A DNA stretch of 64,000 nucleotides from Rhynchospora pubera (taxonomy: Eukaryota; Streptophyta; Magnoliopsida; Poales; Cyperaceae). Numbering within the stretch: the first letter of the stretch is position 1; the number at the start of each line of letters is the position of its first letter. Under the pieces are notes generated by a model, which saw only the letters and a program-made list of their open reading frames with translations, did not search any database and was not told the DNA's origin. The DNA is taken from contig CM051459.1 in assembly GCA_028095005.1 (NCBI GenBank), positions 204,143,902 through 204,207,901 of the forward strand, given 5' to 3'. The position numbers and the translations under genes were made by a program. Shown here one piece after another: positions 12,401 to 23,942 of the stretch.

Positions 12401-13429
12401 AAGATCTCTTTGGAGAATGCTTTCTCAAATGAGAACTTGGGCGAAATCACCTGATCCTAGGAAACAAATCTATGAAGATAGATTATGATGGATGTTAGGT
12501 TTGAGCAAATATGCATATATTGACGAAGTGTTCTAGAAACACGAAAGTTACACTCCAAGAAAGGATGTCTAACTGTACGTCACATGGCATGACTTGAGTG
12601 TTTAACTCGGTTTATTACAACTCAATTCGAGAAAGTGCATGAAGTAGTTCAAGCATTCTTTCATTGTGAGTTTCATTTTGTATGCCATATTTATGCATAT
12701 GCCCCAATGTGTAATATCCAAATGATATGACAAACTGTTGTCAAATGGATATAAGAGAGACACATTTGGGTGATAATCAAGGATATCCTCGAGTATCTTA
12801 TGAGAAAGAGTGATATAATGTTTCATCTCTTAAGATGAAAGAAATCTCGTGTAAGTTGTTACACTGATAAAAGTTTTTCAAAGGATTGATGTAATCACGA
12901 TTGAGCTACATATTTTTCTTAAAAGGTGGTGTTGTAAGTTTAGAAAGTGTTCTAAATGGAATATTACAACCGTTTCCGTCACCAAAGTAAAATACATAGC
13001 AACTTGTGAAGCAATAAAAGAAATTTATTTCGGATCGAGTTCTTAGTCGAGTTATTATGGTTCTATGCATCTCGAACCATTACTTACTCCTAAAGAACCC
13101 AATATTACATTGGAGATTCAAATATGATCTATAACGATATCACTTGATATCATATGATGATGATCAAGAACATATATATAGTAGTAGTATATATATATAT
13201 AGGGTCAAATAAAATTGGACAAGTTCGCGAACACAGTGAACACTCTGACTAGACCTCTACCTTGAGCAGTATACGAGATGCACTTATGCATCCATACGTG
13301 GTGGACGTATGAGTAACTAGCTTTAAGCGTATTATTTATTTTGAGGTCCGAGACATGTATATATGTAGATATATGACATCGTTCTCAATTCTTCGTTGGC
13401 TAGAAGTCACTACTGATTGACTCTAGGCC
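9400..13429 (+). pseudogene. Decayed Copia gag-pol polyprotein of element B
   Basis: No frame is open for long, but Copia pol words reappear in order across frameshifts and stops. TLVDVHEG-like is near 11870, and a TDMDNK...YKARLLA reverse transcriptase start is near 11930. A KTAF...EDV segment is near 12110. INGLKQ followed by a FDKEVKELSFV-like stretch is near 12220-12290. A LIGN-like word with KIYEDRL...LGLSKYAYIDEV-like text lies at about 12340-12540. RNase H text (SGYIFFLKGGVVSLES) is near 12900. A roughly 45-nt unit is duplicated in tandem at about 11944-11987 and 12002-12047. The decay is too heavy for a functional enzyme. An integrase probably lies upstream but could not be read. Confidence 0.75.
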
Positions 13430-13440
13430 AAGTGGGAGAT
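13430..13440 (+). other. Element B polypurine tract
   Basis: The tract aagtgggagat directly abuts the 3' LTR TG. It has the usual form of a Copia plus-strand primer. Confidence 0.8.
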
Positions 13441-15199
13441 TGTTGGAGTTATGTCCTAGAAGTCAATAATTTAATGACTTAATTATTAGTTTATGTTATG
13501 GATGATATTTTATCATCTGTTCCTAGGTTTATTATTGACAGATCATTCAGGTTGAGGATCTGAATTGTAGATCTCTGTGGATCATTCTTTAGAATGACAA
13601 TAATAAATCTAAACGGTCCATAATCTTGATAATTAACAAGGAACATTAATTATCATATAAGATTAGTATGCAAGTTAAGTGATGATTAAGTTCTACAAAT
13701 CATAGGTAAAGAGTTACCAATTTAATTGCATATGTATATGTTATGGAACATAGTACAGGACTTGACCCAACGAAATAAACATATGGATTGTGTTATGTGT
13801 CATTGTTTATTTCGTTATGATTTTGGTTCTAAGTTTGAGATGATTATCTTTTCCACATGAGGATAGGTTCTATAAATCTCGTCTACCGCTGATTCCCGTT
13901 AAGGGCTGCTATACGGACTTGATTTACGTTCTCTTGAATTGTGCGGGGAAAAGCTAATCATCAAGAAAACCGTATGTCCCTCATTAATTCACTTAGTGAG
14001 TGGCGATATCTGTTTGGGCCCCTTGATGGAGTTGGATCGTATGCGCGCAACTAAGCGATCAACTCTAGATCAAGAAACGTATAATCTGCAAGAATGACAC
14101 ATTCCTATCTTGGATTATACGATGATATCGTGAGACATAAGAATCAAAATAGAGAAACATATTTTTTCTCTTATGCAGGATTGAAATATTGTAGCAGTAC
14201 ACTATTTATGCGAATTGGGAATCATAACGTGTTGCTAGATACCACTTATGATTATTGGAATTAAATAACGATTTAATTCCATGGCCAACATAGCATAAAT
14301 CCTCAAAGGGTCACACAAATAGGACATTAATCACACAGTGCATTATTTATTTATTCACAGCAGTAAGTTCTGTGGAAATATGATAAGATTGATTAATTAA
14401 TTATATACCGTTGCGAACCGTTATAATTAATTAAGTCAATGGATCATATAGAAATAAATTAATGCATTAACTAATCCTAAAACAATTATTAATGAGTTAA
14501 TAATTAATTTAGTTCAACACTTATTAATATAAATGGTTATATTGATGAATTGGGCCGTTATTTAAATAGCAAATATATAGCCCAATTAAAGAGCAAAGTT
14601 GAGGGACCTTAATTATATGAATTAATGGTCCAAATGAAGGGGTTAAATGGCCCATAAAGGCCCATTTCGTGGCTGCCCATTATGGTGGTAGGTGGGATGG
14701 CATAGTTGTAATTATGCAAGAGGTCAATTAGGTTTTGTGCTCTATATAAGGACCACTTATGAGAGCCTCCACCTAGCTTTCTCTCTCCTCTCATTTCCTC
14801 CCATGAGGCCGCCATTTTTCACCCTCTTCTTCTCTTTTTGCTCATGTGTTGAGCTATTTTCTCTCCACTAAATCAAGGTTGTTGATTGATGCAAGAGAGA
14901 AAACCATAGGGATTAGGCTTGTTCTTTGGGTATGCTAGCACGTACCTTGTAGAACGTGATTAATCCTCCTTGGTGGACTCGAGGGCGGTTACGAGACGTG
15001 GTGGAGACGGTGGAGAAGGCACGCCATCGATTCCCATGCCTTAGTCGAGCCCCGCGAATACGATTTCGCGGGAGGTATCGATTTCTCCTCTTTCTCTTTG
15101 TGTCTATTGCTTAAAGTACTAGATCTCTCTTGCTCTTTGTTTAATTGGATTAATTAAGGGTAATTAGTCACAAAATTAAAATTGGGCAATTTCCTAACA
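13441..15199 (+). repeat. Element B 3' LTR
   Basis: This 1759-bp LTR is nearly identical to 5541-7299, with c at 14105 where the left copy has a. It is followed by the duplicated target tagag at 15200-15204. Confidence 0.92.
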
Positions 15200-15204
15200 T
15201 AGAG

Positions 15205-16424
15205 CACATCAAGCAGTGAGTGTATGTGGGGTCCAACAACTTGATGTTAACAATACAATACAACTGGTGGTGCTAGAGAAGCTGAAGGTGATTCTAGGAG
15301 AGCAACATGAGACTGCTGACCATATTTCAAATGTTGTTATACTCTCAGTTTTGAGATACATGCACAAGAATAAGGGAGTAGGACTGAATCAAGGTGCAGA
15401 GTTGCTATTGAAAAAAGATGCCCTTTACTCAATGGATGGGGTTAGTGAATTGAGCAAGGGTCAGGTATCAAGTGGAAGATCCAGCATTGAAGTTTACATT
15501 GAATATAAGTATCCTAGAAATAAGAGGGTATTAGACGATGAAGAAGCAAATGAAGAATTGAGTGGAGGTACTATGCAACCTGAACAGCTTACACCTCAAC
15601 CTAAAGTGCAACTTAAGGATTATATTGCCTTTCAGCAGAAACTTGAAGATGCATGGCTATGCAATTTAAAAGGGCAAGGGCATAATGGGAAACTGATAGA
15701 GAAAATAAGAATTCTGCGATTACTGGTGAATGAAAATGCAGTGAAGGTGAAATTTAAGAAGAAAAAGTGGAGCCAAATTCAAAAGAGAAATGATGGAGTG
15801 CATGGTTACAGCATTGGTGATACCAAGATAGGAAAGTTAATTGAATTGTGCTATACAAAACAATTACTGGGAAGCACTAGAAATGAGGATACTACTACCC
15901 ATTCAAAATCAGTCAACAACCCAGAATTTGATGTACTGGTACAACTAGAAAATTGTTGGAATAGTAGAATAATTAACACAAAGGAGGGAGTTTGGCATCT
16001 GAAATTGATGAAATTGAGGACTAACATAGAGAGAGAGGTGGATGTGAAGGACGAAAAATTTATGGAGAAGACTCAGGTGGTGAAACAAACTTTATCACTT
16101 GGTGATTCAGACTACGGAGGACAAGCACTAGATAGGAATAGGGTTGTAAGTCGTTGTGCACAATTTATCCTTGGGGACAAGGATGTTTTCAAGGAGGGGC
16201 GACTGTCACGATCCCAGATGGTTCAACAATTGAGAGTGCTGGATAAACTCAGTTTTAGGATGGTAACCATGAGATGCAAAGTATTTGACTCAGTCAAACC
16301 AGAGAAGGAGATAGAAAATGTGATGTTAGCATATAGAGAGGGAATGAGGTGTCTGATAGGTGGGCCCAATAAGAATAACGGAAAAAAAATAACTCAGCTA
16401 GTTCCGTTAAATGTGGGTCTTTGA
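15205..16424 (+). CDS. Element A ORF2, 3' part, running into the 3' LTR
   Basis: The insert plus its duplicated target is 9664 bp. Once that is subtracted, this segment continues the 4058-5540 frame exactly, and codons are open from 15201. There is no need for a start here; the GTG at 15216 is only the first start-like codon. Residues resembling the end of the 5' part (KLKVILG...ADHIS) suggest an internal repeat. Two further segments around LEDAWLC and LENCWNS look like another diverged pair. The frame crosses the purine tract and ends in TGA at 16422-16424, 221 bp inside the 3' LTR. No catalytic motif is seen. Confidence 0.6.
16191..16203 (+). other. Element A polypurine tract
   Basis: The tract aaggaggggcgac directly precedes the 3' LTR and resembles Ty3/gypsy tracts. 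It is also translated as part of the long ORF. Confidence 0.65.
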
Positions 16425-16941
16425 AGAAAGAGGGGCCAAGTTATTTTCCGTTAAAGAGATAACAGAAGGAAAGAACGTTAGTGAAGGAATTTATCTATGC
16501 ATATGAGAGTGTGAACCGTAGAAGGGGGACCACTGCAACAGCGAGTATTTCGTTTTCATCTCTGTAATTCGTAGATTTAATAATCATGTTTTTACTTCTG
16601 TAATTTCTACTCTATATAAAAGAAGAGAGTGAGAGATTAGGGATATCGTTGAATCTGAAACCCTAAAACCTTCTCATTTTATGCTTATTTCTCGGATTGC
16701 ATTCCGATAGCTTTTCTTACCATTACAAACCCTTGTATCTTCGATTATTGTTGGCCTTATTGCCATTTTATATCTTATATCCATTATCTTTCATTATTCT
16801 CTTTCAATTTCAGTTAATTTTGCTCTTATTAGATCCAATTGAAGGGTTTTGGGTCTGATATTAGCTTGTATCAGTTCAGTTTACTGTTCTTGTTGTGTTC
16901 AGTAGCGGTTTTGAGTTGTTTACCAGCTCAGGAACGTTACA
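16204..16941 (+). repeat. Element A 3' LTR
   Basis: This 738-bp copy of 2257-2994 has three substitutions: ctc/ctt and gtt/att about 220-240 bp in, and cat/cgt at the end. It is followed by tcttc, which matches the left flank. Confidence 0.93.
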
Positions 16942-16946
16942 TCTTC

Positions 16947-17616
16947 TTAATATATCTCGCTAGTTTTTCTATTTAGTTTTATAAGTTCTCAACCAGCAAT
17001 TTTTTTTTTCCAAACCATAGAAAAGTAGTCGATGTTGTTTATTTCTACCAATTTAACTAAAAAAAAAAGTTTGTACACTCAATATTGGAGTTTGGAAAAG
17101 AGAAAAGCTTTAGTATTTTGCAAAAATAAGCTAGATTAACGAATTAATTGTCTTTATTCAAAATTTAGTTTTAAAAATAATTAAAGAGAATATAAGATGT
17201 GGTAATTTGTGACACTGAAAAGATTCTCTCTAGAAAAAATATTCAACAATACTTCTATTATGTTTCTCTGTTACAGATTTCAACTTAAATATTCGAGGAA
17301 CTCGATTCAAAAACTTTGCTAAAATAGGAGCGGAGGGTTTTGAATTCGAGAGTATATCGTATTCATTCGGCATGAGTGGACTAGAAAATTATGTATCGAG
17401 CTAATAACATCAATGCAAGTCCTTTTTAAATTATATATTTTGAGGAATTTTTTGAAGACTAGACACACGTATCTAGAAGATATATGTTAAGGTTTAAACA
17501 AGATTTTTTATTTTTTTAATCATAGGAGGATAATTGGTAGAAATATCACGAACTTTTTATTTTATCTAAAAATCGTATTATCGCTACTTTATTTTGAAAT
17601 TATAAGATTTGATAAC
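16947..17616. other. AT-rich spacer
   Basis: No ORF, repeat structure or RNA gene could be supported in this stretch between element A and the first MITE. Confidence 0.4.
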
Positions 17617-17619
17617 TAG

Positions 17620-17758
17620 GGCTCCGTTTGGATAGGTGTGGGAAGAAGGGAAGAAGTATTGGGAGAAGTGTAACTTTGTGAAGAGTTTGGATTGTTTATA
17701 ATTTATTTCTTCATTCATCCTTCTTCCTACCTTCTTCTCAAATTAGCCAAACGGTGTC
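17620..17758. mobile_element. MITE family M1, copy 1
   Basis: The element is 139 bp. It begins ggctccgtttggat and ends gccaaacggtgtc, giving imperfect terminal inverted repeats, and is flanked by the 3-bp duplication tag. The core (aagtattgg...gtgtaactttgtgaagagtttggattgtttataat, not typed in full) is shared with copies at 17847, 37540 and 55659. The 3-bp duplication fits the PIF/Harbinger (Tourist) group. Confidence 0.75.
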
Positions 17759-17846
17759 TAGGAGTTGAGCCAAAATTTACTACCAAGCTAGACTTGTGTA
17801 TCCAAAGAATTTTTTTTTTTTTATAATATGAACCCTCCAATTTTAT

Positions 17847-18003
17847 GGGTGCGTTTGGATAGGTGTGGGAAGAAGGAAAGAAGGGAAGAAGTGAGAAGAA
17901 GTATTGGGAAGTGTGTAACTTTGTAAAGAGTTTGGATTGTTTATAATTTTTTTTCTTCTCATCTTCCTTCTTCCTCTTCTTCTTCTCTCATCCAAACGCA
18001 CCC
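17847..18003. mobile_element. MITE family M1, copy 2
   Basis: The element is 157 bp with perfect 14-bp terminal inverted repeats gggtgcgtttggat / atccaaacgcaccc and flanking tat on both sides. It has the same GAAG-rich, then TTTGGATTG, then CTTC-rich core as the other M1 copies, so the whole element can fold into a hairpin. Confidence 0.8.
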
Positions 18004-19527
18004 TATAAGAAGCTCTCCTTCTCAACCCTTCCCTCCCTTCCCCTCCCCTCCCCAATTCTCTAGAATGTAAAATCATGTTTGTTTTTTTTAATAGACATTA
18101 GATAACACTATAAAAAAAAAGATTTGTTTCAATACCAAGTTATCCAATTAGAAAAAATAAGATTGTTGAATTGAATCTACAATAACTACCATACATAGTA
18201 AAGAAAATTTCATTAAAGTTTGACTCCAATTCCACTCTGAAAAAAAGGACAATATTGTCAAGAATGAAGAATTAAAAGTTGAATCAGTGTCCAACTAATG
18301 AAAGAAAACATGCAATATGTTTGTTGCAATATTAGTTGGACACTCATTCAACTTTCCGTTCTTCATTATTGACTGCTTTTGTCTTTTTCTTCTTTTATAG
18401 ATTTAATATTTTCTTCATTTTTTGCACAGTGGGACCAGTTTTTGCACAGTGGGACCAGGGTCCTGGGGTCAAATTTTAGTGAAGATAATAACGAGATTTG
18501 GCACCTGTTGAAAAGTTGTTTTACTTTATTACTAGTTACAAACAATCCGATATTTAAGCCTGTAAAATAGTGACAAATCTTTTATTTTATATTTAAATTA
18601 ATAACTTTAAGGTATTGGACATTTTTAGGAATAAAGAAAATATACAATTTTAACTTTAGTTCAGTACACCACGATATAACAAATTGATAAATTTTGATAA
18701 TTTTTACGTATACTGAAATAAAGTTAGAAAATATTATTTTTTACAAGAGTAATGTATGATATATAGAAAATTTCATATCAACTAAAAATTTTACTTAATA
18801 GTTCAAAAGGAATTTTTTTTTAAAAAAAAATCTAATTTATTAGTATTGATTTAGCATCAAATCAACTATGCCGGTCATTATTCTTGAACCAAATTGCAGT
18901 TTGGGTTCGATCTCAGTTCATAGATTTGGTCATAGTAGACCATTTTATCCTGGATTTCTATCAAATAAATCTCATAATATTTTTTACAAGATGTAAAAAG
19001 AATAAGACAACTGAACTTACATCAACATCCCACTAACATTTTCTCTATTTACACAATAAACAAATAAATTGAGACTATACTAAGATCCCAAATCTTTCCT
19101 ATCTTTTGACTTTCCTACAAATCCCTGACTAATCCTTCCAATGTCATACAATCCTTCTTAAATTTTCTATAGGCTCATTTCCTGGAGGTTCTTTGTTTTC
19201 TTCTTTGAGACTAACCGAGTTTGTTGGCTCTATTCCAGCAAACGATCATTGCCACCTCAAAACCAGAAAAACCCAGGCTGCCGCCGCCACTTCCAGCCAT
19301 ATGCAAAACAGGCCTAAAAATATGCAACGTACAAAAATCAATTAATGAAAATTAGGTCCCATTACTTCTCTAATCAATATCACCTGATTGAAATTAACAA
19401 CAGAAAAGAGGAAAAATATATATGCTTTATCCCAACAAAAATTAATCATCTGTTGACCAATCCATGAACCACCTGTTACCCATGCCAAGATATTTTAATA
19501 ATTCTCACCATTAATATTCATTTTAGG
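18004..19527. other. Spacer with a hairpin repeat and the OXS3-like 3' region
   Basis: Arms of roughly 40 nt at about 18257-18298 and 18330-18372 are inverted copies around a 30-nt spacer, so this is probably a small MITE. A 20-bp unit (tttttgcacagtgggaccag) is repeated in tandem at 18419-18458. Downstream of the OXS3-like stop, the minus strand at about 19300-19215 has a 29-codon ORF (start MAGSGGGSLGFSG) after an AG. It could be a 3' UTR or an alternative last exon. Confidence 0.35.
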
Positions 19528-21887
19528 CTAATCTGACTGCTTCTGCCGCTTCGATTCACCAACACCCCCCAGCAGGCCCTCTTCAGAGCTTGTTGGTTTT
19601 TGATAGGTCTGCTGGTACATTAAGCTGGAGGCGAGCGCATTCTTTCGTTTTCTGGTATAAGGGTTGTCTGCTTTGGCAAGGTCTTTGCAAGAGTTGGATG
19701 AAGATATAGAAGCTCCGAGGTTGGTGAAAGACTTCGATCTACCGTTATAGAATGTTGAGATGCCATGTCTGAGGAAAATATCGGGTATAAAGATAAGCAT
19801 GCTAAAATGTTAGTTATGATCTAGTAAAGAAAAGATATCACATGCAATTGATACAACATGTATTGATTTTCTTCTTTTTTTTTCCCTTGAAAAAATAGTA
19901 AAAGTGCCTAAGCCATCTTTCTACTGCAGTTAGGTTGAGAAAAATTGATCTGTTGTACTTCTTTCAAGAAAAAGGACTGATTTGTTGTACTATAACCTTT
20001 GCTAGCATATTGAATAAACCACCATGTCAACTATAACCTTACTGATCAAACCACAGAGAAATAATAATCATGAAACCTACCAAAAGCACCAGAGTTCAAC
20101 CACTACTCAATATTAAAATGTAATTCTGCACCACTAATAGTGAGCTATTCCCTTTTTTGTTATCCAGCAGAAATGTACTAGAAATAATAATGTTCTCTTG
20201 ATGAACTTTTTGTATGGAAGCTTGAGTGCAAGCTAAGTTGCTAGGAGCAAGAGTAACTTGTTATGTGGAATTGTAACTAGAATGCATTTATAGAACCCCT
20301 TAAGATATGTTTTTGATTATGATTCCTCTACGCATGATAATTTCGACCTACCTTAGCAAACTTGGTTATTGAGAACTACTCTATAGTGGGTAACATCAAA
20401 TCTATTTGCCTCATCTATTCATACTGTATGCGATAGCAACACGCAAGTATTTATCGTCGTTTTTGTTTGCGACATGGTTTCTCTTTTATTTTATTCTTTT
20501 ACCTTTTTCATTCAGACATCAACATAAATTCAAAAGACATGAGGTTTAACTACTGCAATCCTTTTAGTAATTCTCCTCTAGAATAAAAGTTACAATTATG
20601 TATAAATATTTGATAATATCTTCAATTTTATCTTTAATTTTGTTAATAGGATAAATGCATATCAATTTTAATAAGGTCCAACAATTAACTTTTAGTTTGA
20701 ATTTCATCTGCCAGTCAATTAGATCCTACAAACATAAATTCAGGTTTCGTCCCTAATGTTCTCTCTTATTGAATATTGAACTACTGGGATCGCATTTGAT
20801 TAATATATAGATAGAACAAAGTAATTAGCTGAACTTTAGAAACATACTTCAACACATAATATAATATTTAACCGATAAATATATATAGTTCTTACTTATC
20901 TGACAGTTGTAAATTTGGAAACATACTTTCAATACATAATATTTTCTTAAAGACTATGCTTATCTGACAGTTGTAAATTTGGAAAATATGCATACATATA
21001 AATTAACTTGTCTTAAACAGACTAAACCGATGCTTGATGGCTATGTTGCAATATGATATATTTCCATACCGGAATCCCTATTTCAGTACAGAAAATTCAC
21101 AAAGTTATTGATTGACGCCAATTATTTCCCAGATTTTAGTTAACTAATCCTCTGCCTCAACATAGACCTTTCAGAACATCCCATTAAATTGATCCACAAA
21201 AGCTTTAAATATATATATATATTTTTTTAAGGTAGGGTGGCGAAAGCCACACCTACAGGATTAAATTGAATTAAAAGAATAAATACAAAGGTTTATGTAC
21301 AACACTCGAAAGAAAATTAAAAGGAAAAGAAGCAAGATAAAAACCCCTATACAACCTAATAACACTTGAAACTAAAACGCTTGTTCAACCAAATGCCAAC
21401 CTAATAACACTTGAAACTAAATATTTAGATTGTACAGTCTCTAGTTCTTTTTTTTTTGAAAAAATTGTTCAGTCTCTAGTTAAATCTATGCCTCTCTAAC
21501 TGGAGATACTCCTAACGGTCTACCCAGAGAAAAGCACAGCCACTTGTACAAGGTACATTTCCAATTACGCCCCAGATTTTGCAAGAAATACCAACCACAT
21601 AAAAATAATAAATAATACCTGATAGGGAGAGACTCCTCAAGCGCATTCAAAGCACTAAGCGGTTCCTTATACGAGCTCTGAACCTCGTCGGACTCCTGAC
21701 ACTGCGATCCCAATCCAACGGCCGAGATGCTATCGCTGTCCTTCCCAATAGACGACGAAGAGGAAGAGCTACACTCTCCAGCGCCATTCGCGACCACACC
21801 ACGCGCCACAAGAGCCGCGTTGCAACCAATCCTGCTCTCGACTCCGACCTTCTCTCCTTCTGTGCAGCGCAGCGCAGCAATCGACAT
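19528..21887 (-). CDS. OXS3: OXS3-like (OXIDATIVE STRESS 3 family) protein, two exons
   Basis: Exon 1 is 21887-21619 and exon 2 is 19768-19528. The 1.85-kb intron (donor ag/gtatta, acceptor cctcag/a) splits Arg90. The product is 169 residues: a serine run at 40-46, an acidic-polar stretch, then the family core ALEESLPIRHGISTFYNGRS and KSFTNLG (81-107), and finally NPYTRKRKNALASSL (125-139) with a basic nuclear-signal-like run and a lysine/arginine tail. This core is the hallmark of plant OXS3 and OXS3-like proteins, which are nuclear factors linked to tolerance of metals and oxidants. The start is the first ATG of an open GC-rich exon (MSIAALRC). Removing the intron gives continuous family text, so no further exon is needed. 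The paralogue group is uncertain. Confidence 0.85.
21215..21360 (-). mobile_element. Probable 5'-truncated LINE 3' end in the OXS3-like intron
   Basis: On the minus strand this reads as a short 3' UTR-like segment (cctgtaggtgtggctttcgc) ending in an A-rich tail, which appears as the T-run at about 21223-21229 on the plus strand. A 24-bp direct repeat starting aacctaataacac at about 21353 and 21399 lies next to it. The call rests on general resemblance to plant LINE ends. Confidence 0.3.
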
Positions 21888-23511
21888 CCGTACGACCTGA
21901 AGAGAACGACGGAGAGAGAAAGAGGAAATTAAATGAGAAGAAGCGCAATTTATAATGGAGAGAAGATAATTAGATAAGTAGATAATAATAATAACAATGT
22001 AAAAAGAAAAAGAAGAAAAAAGACGGAGGAGGGAAGGGAGAGTGGTTGAGTCTGGAGAAATGCTGGAAGGTTAATTACAGTTGTTAATTAGTTTGAGTGA
22101 GGGAAATGAAAAAGGATTAGGATAGAAGCGCCAAAAGCCAATGATGCTATCTCTTTCTTAATTTCAGTCCGTTTGTCTCGTCTACCGTGAATGTATTTAA
22201 AGGTAGAAGAAATTTTAGATATATCCAGATAATTATGACGCAGGGAATTCAAAATGGGAATGCGTTTTCGACCTTTCGTTCTGTCTCTGTGAATGCAGAT
22301 AATGAGAGATTGGTTTTGTGATTTTGAATATTATTAATTAATAGGGTGAATTGCTTTGGTTTATTTGCTCTCCAAAATCAATGTTGAAATTAAATGATAT
22401 TTCAAATTTGTAATATTTTTATTTTAAAATATTTAAACTTGCTATTTTATTAATGAAATATTTGTTAGCATTCGGATTTTAATTTAATGAGTAATTTATT
22501 TATTAATTTTCTACCTAATCGAATTTTGTTTTAACAATTTTAACAAGATAGATATCATTTTGCATCTCACAATTTTTACTCTACTCACTCTTACATCTTG
22601 ATCGTTAATCAACAACAGCCCTAACTGATTTTTTTTATTTAAATTTGATTTCATCAAAATGAGTAAACTATATTAGATATGACTTCCAAAATGTCAAAAA
22701 ACAAAAAAGGAATACTTATTCATGAAAAAAGTCGTTATTTTTTTATAAATTATTTATTAAAGTAATTTGCTATAGAGTTATGTTTCGTATGGGAATAAAA
22801 TTTAGAGAAAGTGATAAAACGTTTGGTAGGAGGATAAGAACTAGAATAAATGTCCAACTCTAGAGTTATCTCTTTATCCAAATTATTTTATTATCCCGAC
22901 TCTTTTTTCTTAAGATAATTATCCCGACTCTTTTTATTTTTTATTATCTGACTTAAATTTCCTTTATGTGAAGTATATACTTTTTCAATTAACTTAGACC
23001 CTTTGTGCATAATTAATGGATGATAATTTGATCACAACTTTAATGAAGTGGCTTTTCCGTTTGCATGAGTAAATGAATTTTGTGTTTTTTCCCCTATATT
23101 TGTTGTACAAATGCGTTCATTGAATGCGTGAACATAGTTGCGAACTATACTGAATGTCTACTAAGATTCTGCCGAAAATAATAATTGAGATTTTAGATGA
23201 AACTGAATACACTTTAAGAAGAGAAATTAATATTTCTTCACCTATTTTATGTTAAAAGAACTCATTTCTTTTAGCAAATTTGTAACTGATCTAGATGAAC
23301 ATACGTTTAGAATATTCGATTCTCTTTCGGTACGCATACCTCAAGATGAGACCTCTCATGTTTGACTGCACACAACTCAGACAGTACAAAGGTTCATATT
23401 GCCCTGGTCAAATGTGTCAGATCCAAGTAGAATCCCTTTCGTCCACTAGATGCGACGTAGCAGCTCCTCATACTTGTAATTTTTTATTAACGAAAGATTA
23501 GTAGTATATAG
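21888..23511. other. OXS3-like upstream region and member 1 of a local duplication
   Basis: About 21888-22300 is purine-rich on the plus strand and should hold the 5' UTR and promoter of the minus-strand OXS3-like gene; no clear TATA box was fixed. From about 22455 to 23140 the sequence is a diverged copy of 25690-27980. Shared words include catcttgatcgttaatc, agatatgacttccaaaatgt and ttgttgtacaaatgcgtt/acat. Confidence 0.45.
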
Positions 23512-23871
23512 TGTTGAATTCAACACCGAAAAGTCCAATTGCATTTCAAGGCCCAAGTCTAATCGGGAAGCCCATTATCAAACAACATTGAAGTATCTCA
23601 AGAAGATTATGGCGGTTAGCTTGGAGAATTATCTAGAAATATCAAGATCTAAGTACCGACTTTGAATATACTAGAAGAAAATTCTGTTCAATTCTAGACA
23701 CTTGTATCAACCGACATTATGCTACTATAAATAGGAGCAAGGTGCTTGTATGTATTTGTGCGCACCAAAATAGATATAAACTAGTATATGTATGTGTGTT
23801 AGTAATTTGTATGTTGTATTAGTATAGTTGAGTAGTAATATAAGTGTGTTAGTGTGTATCGTTAGTCAACA
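23512..23871 (+). repeat. Element C 5' LTR
   Basis: The LTR is 360 bp, with start TGTTGAATTCAACA and end GTCAACA. The first 14 bases are themselves palindromic around gaattc. Confidence 0.92.
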
Positions 23872-23873
23872 AT

Positions 23874-23886
23874 TGGTATCAGAGCC
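23874..23886 (+). other. Element C primer-binding site
   Basis: The sequence tggtatcagagcc lies two bases after the LTR and is complementary to the initiator methionine tRNA 3' end. Confidence 0.85.
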
Positions 23887-23942
23887 GGATAGGGCTTGTC
23901 GGGTTGTCGAGTCGTGTCGTGAGAGAAGTTAGTTGAGTCGAT

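Larger units (their letters stand above)
5541..15199 (+). mobile_element. Element B: BARE/Angela-like Copia retrotransposon nested in element A
   Basis: Direct repeats of exactly 1759 bp (5541-7299 and 13441-15199) are flanked by the duplication tagag (5536-5540 and 15200-15204). The LTR start tgttggagttatgtcctaga, the 1.7-1.8 kb LTR length, the purine tract and the residual polyprotein resemble the BARE/Angela group of Copia. Reading the LTRs side by side I found one difference (6205 against 14105), so the insertion is very recent. The internal region carries only a frame-broken polyprotein relic, so this copy must have been mobilised in trans. It interrupts the element A coding frame. Confidence 0.93.
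2257..16941 (+). mobile_element. Element A: non-autonomous LTR retrotransposon, outer member of a nest
   Basis: Two 738-bp direct repeats (2257-2994 and 16204-16941) start TGTCACGATC and end TTACA. They are flanked by the 5-bp duplication tcttc (2252-2256 and 16942-16946). A primer-binding site lies next to the left LTR and a purine tract precedes the right LTR. I count three differences between the LTRs, so the insertion is young. The internal region encodes an RRM protein fused in frame to a gag-like protein. I see no protease, reverse transcriptase or integrase, so the element must have moved with enzymes from another element, probably Ty3/gypsy-like to judge from the gag-like motif and purine tract. 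Element B is inserted inside it at 5541-15199. Confidence 0.93.
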
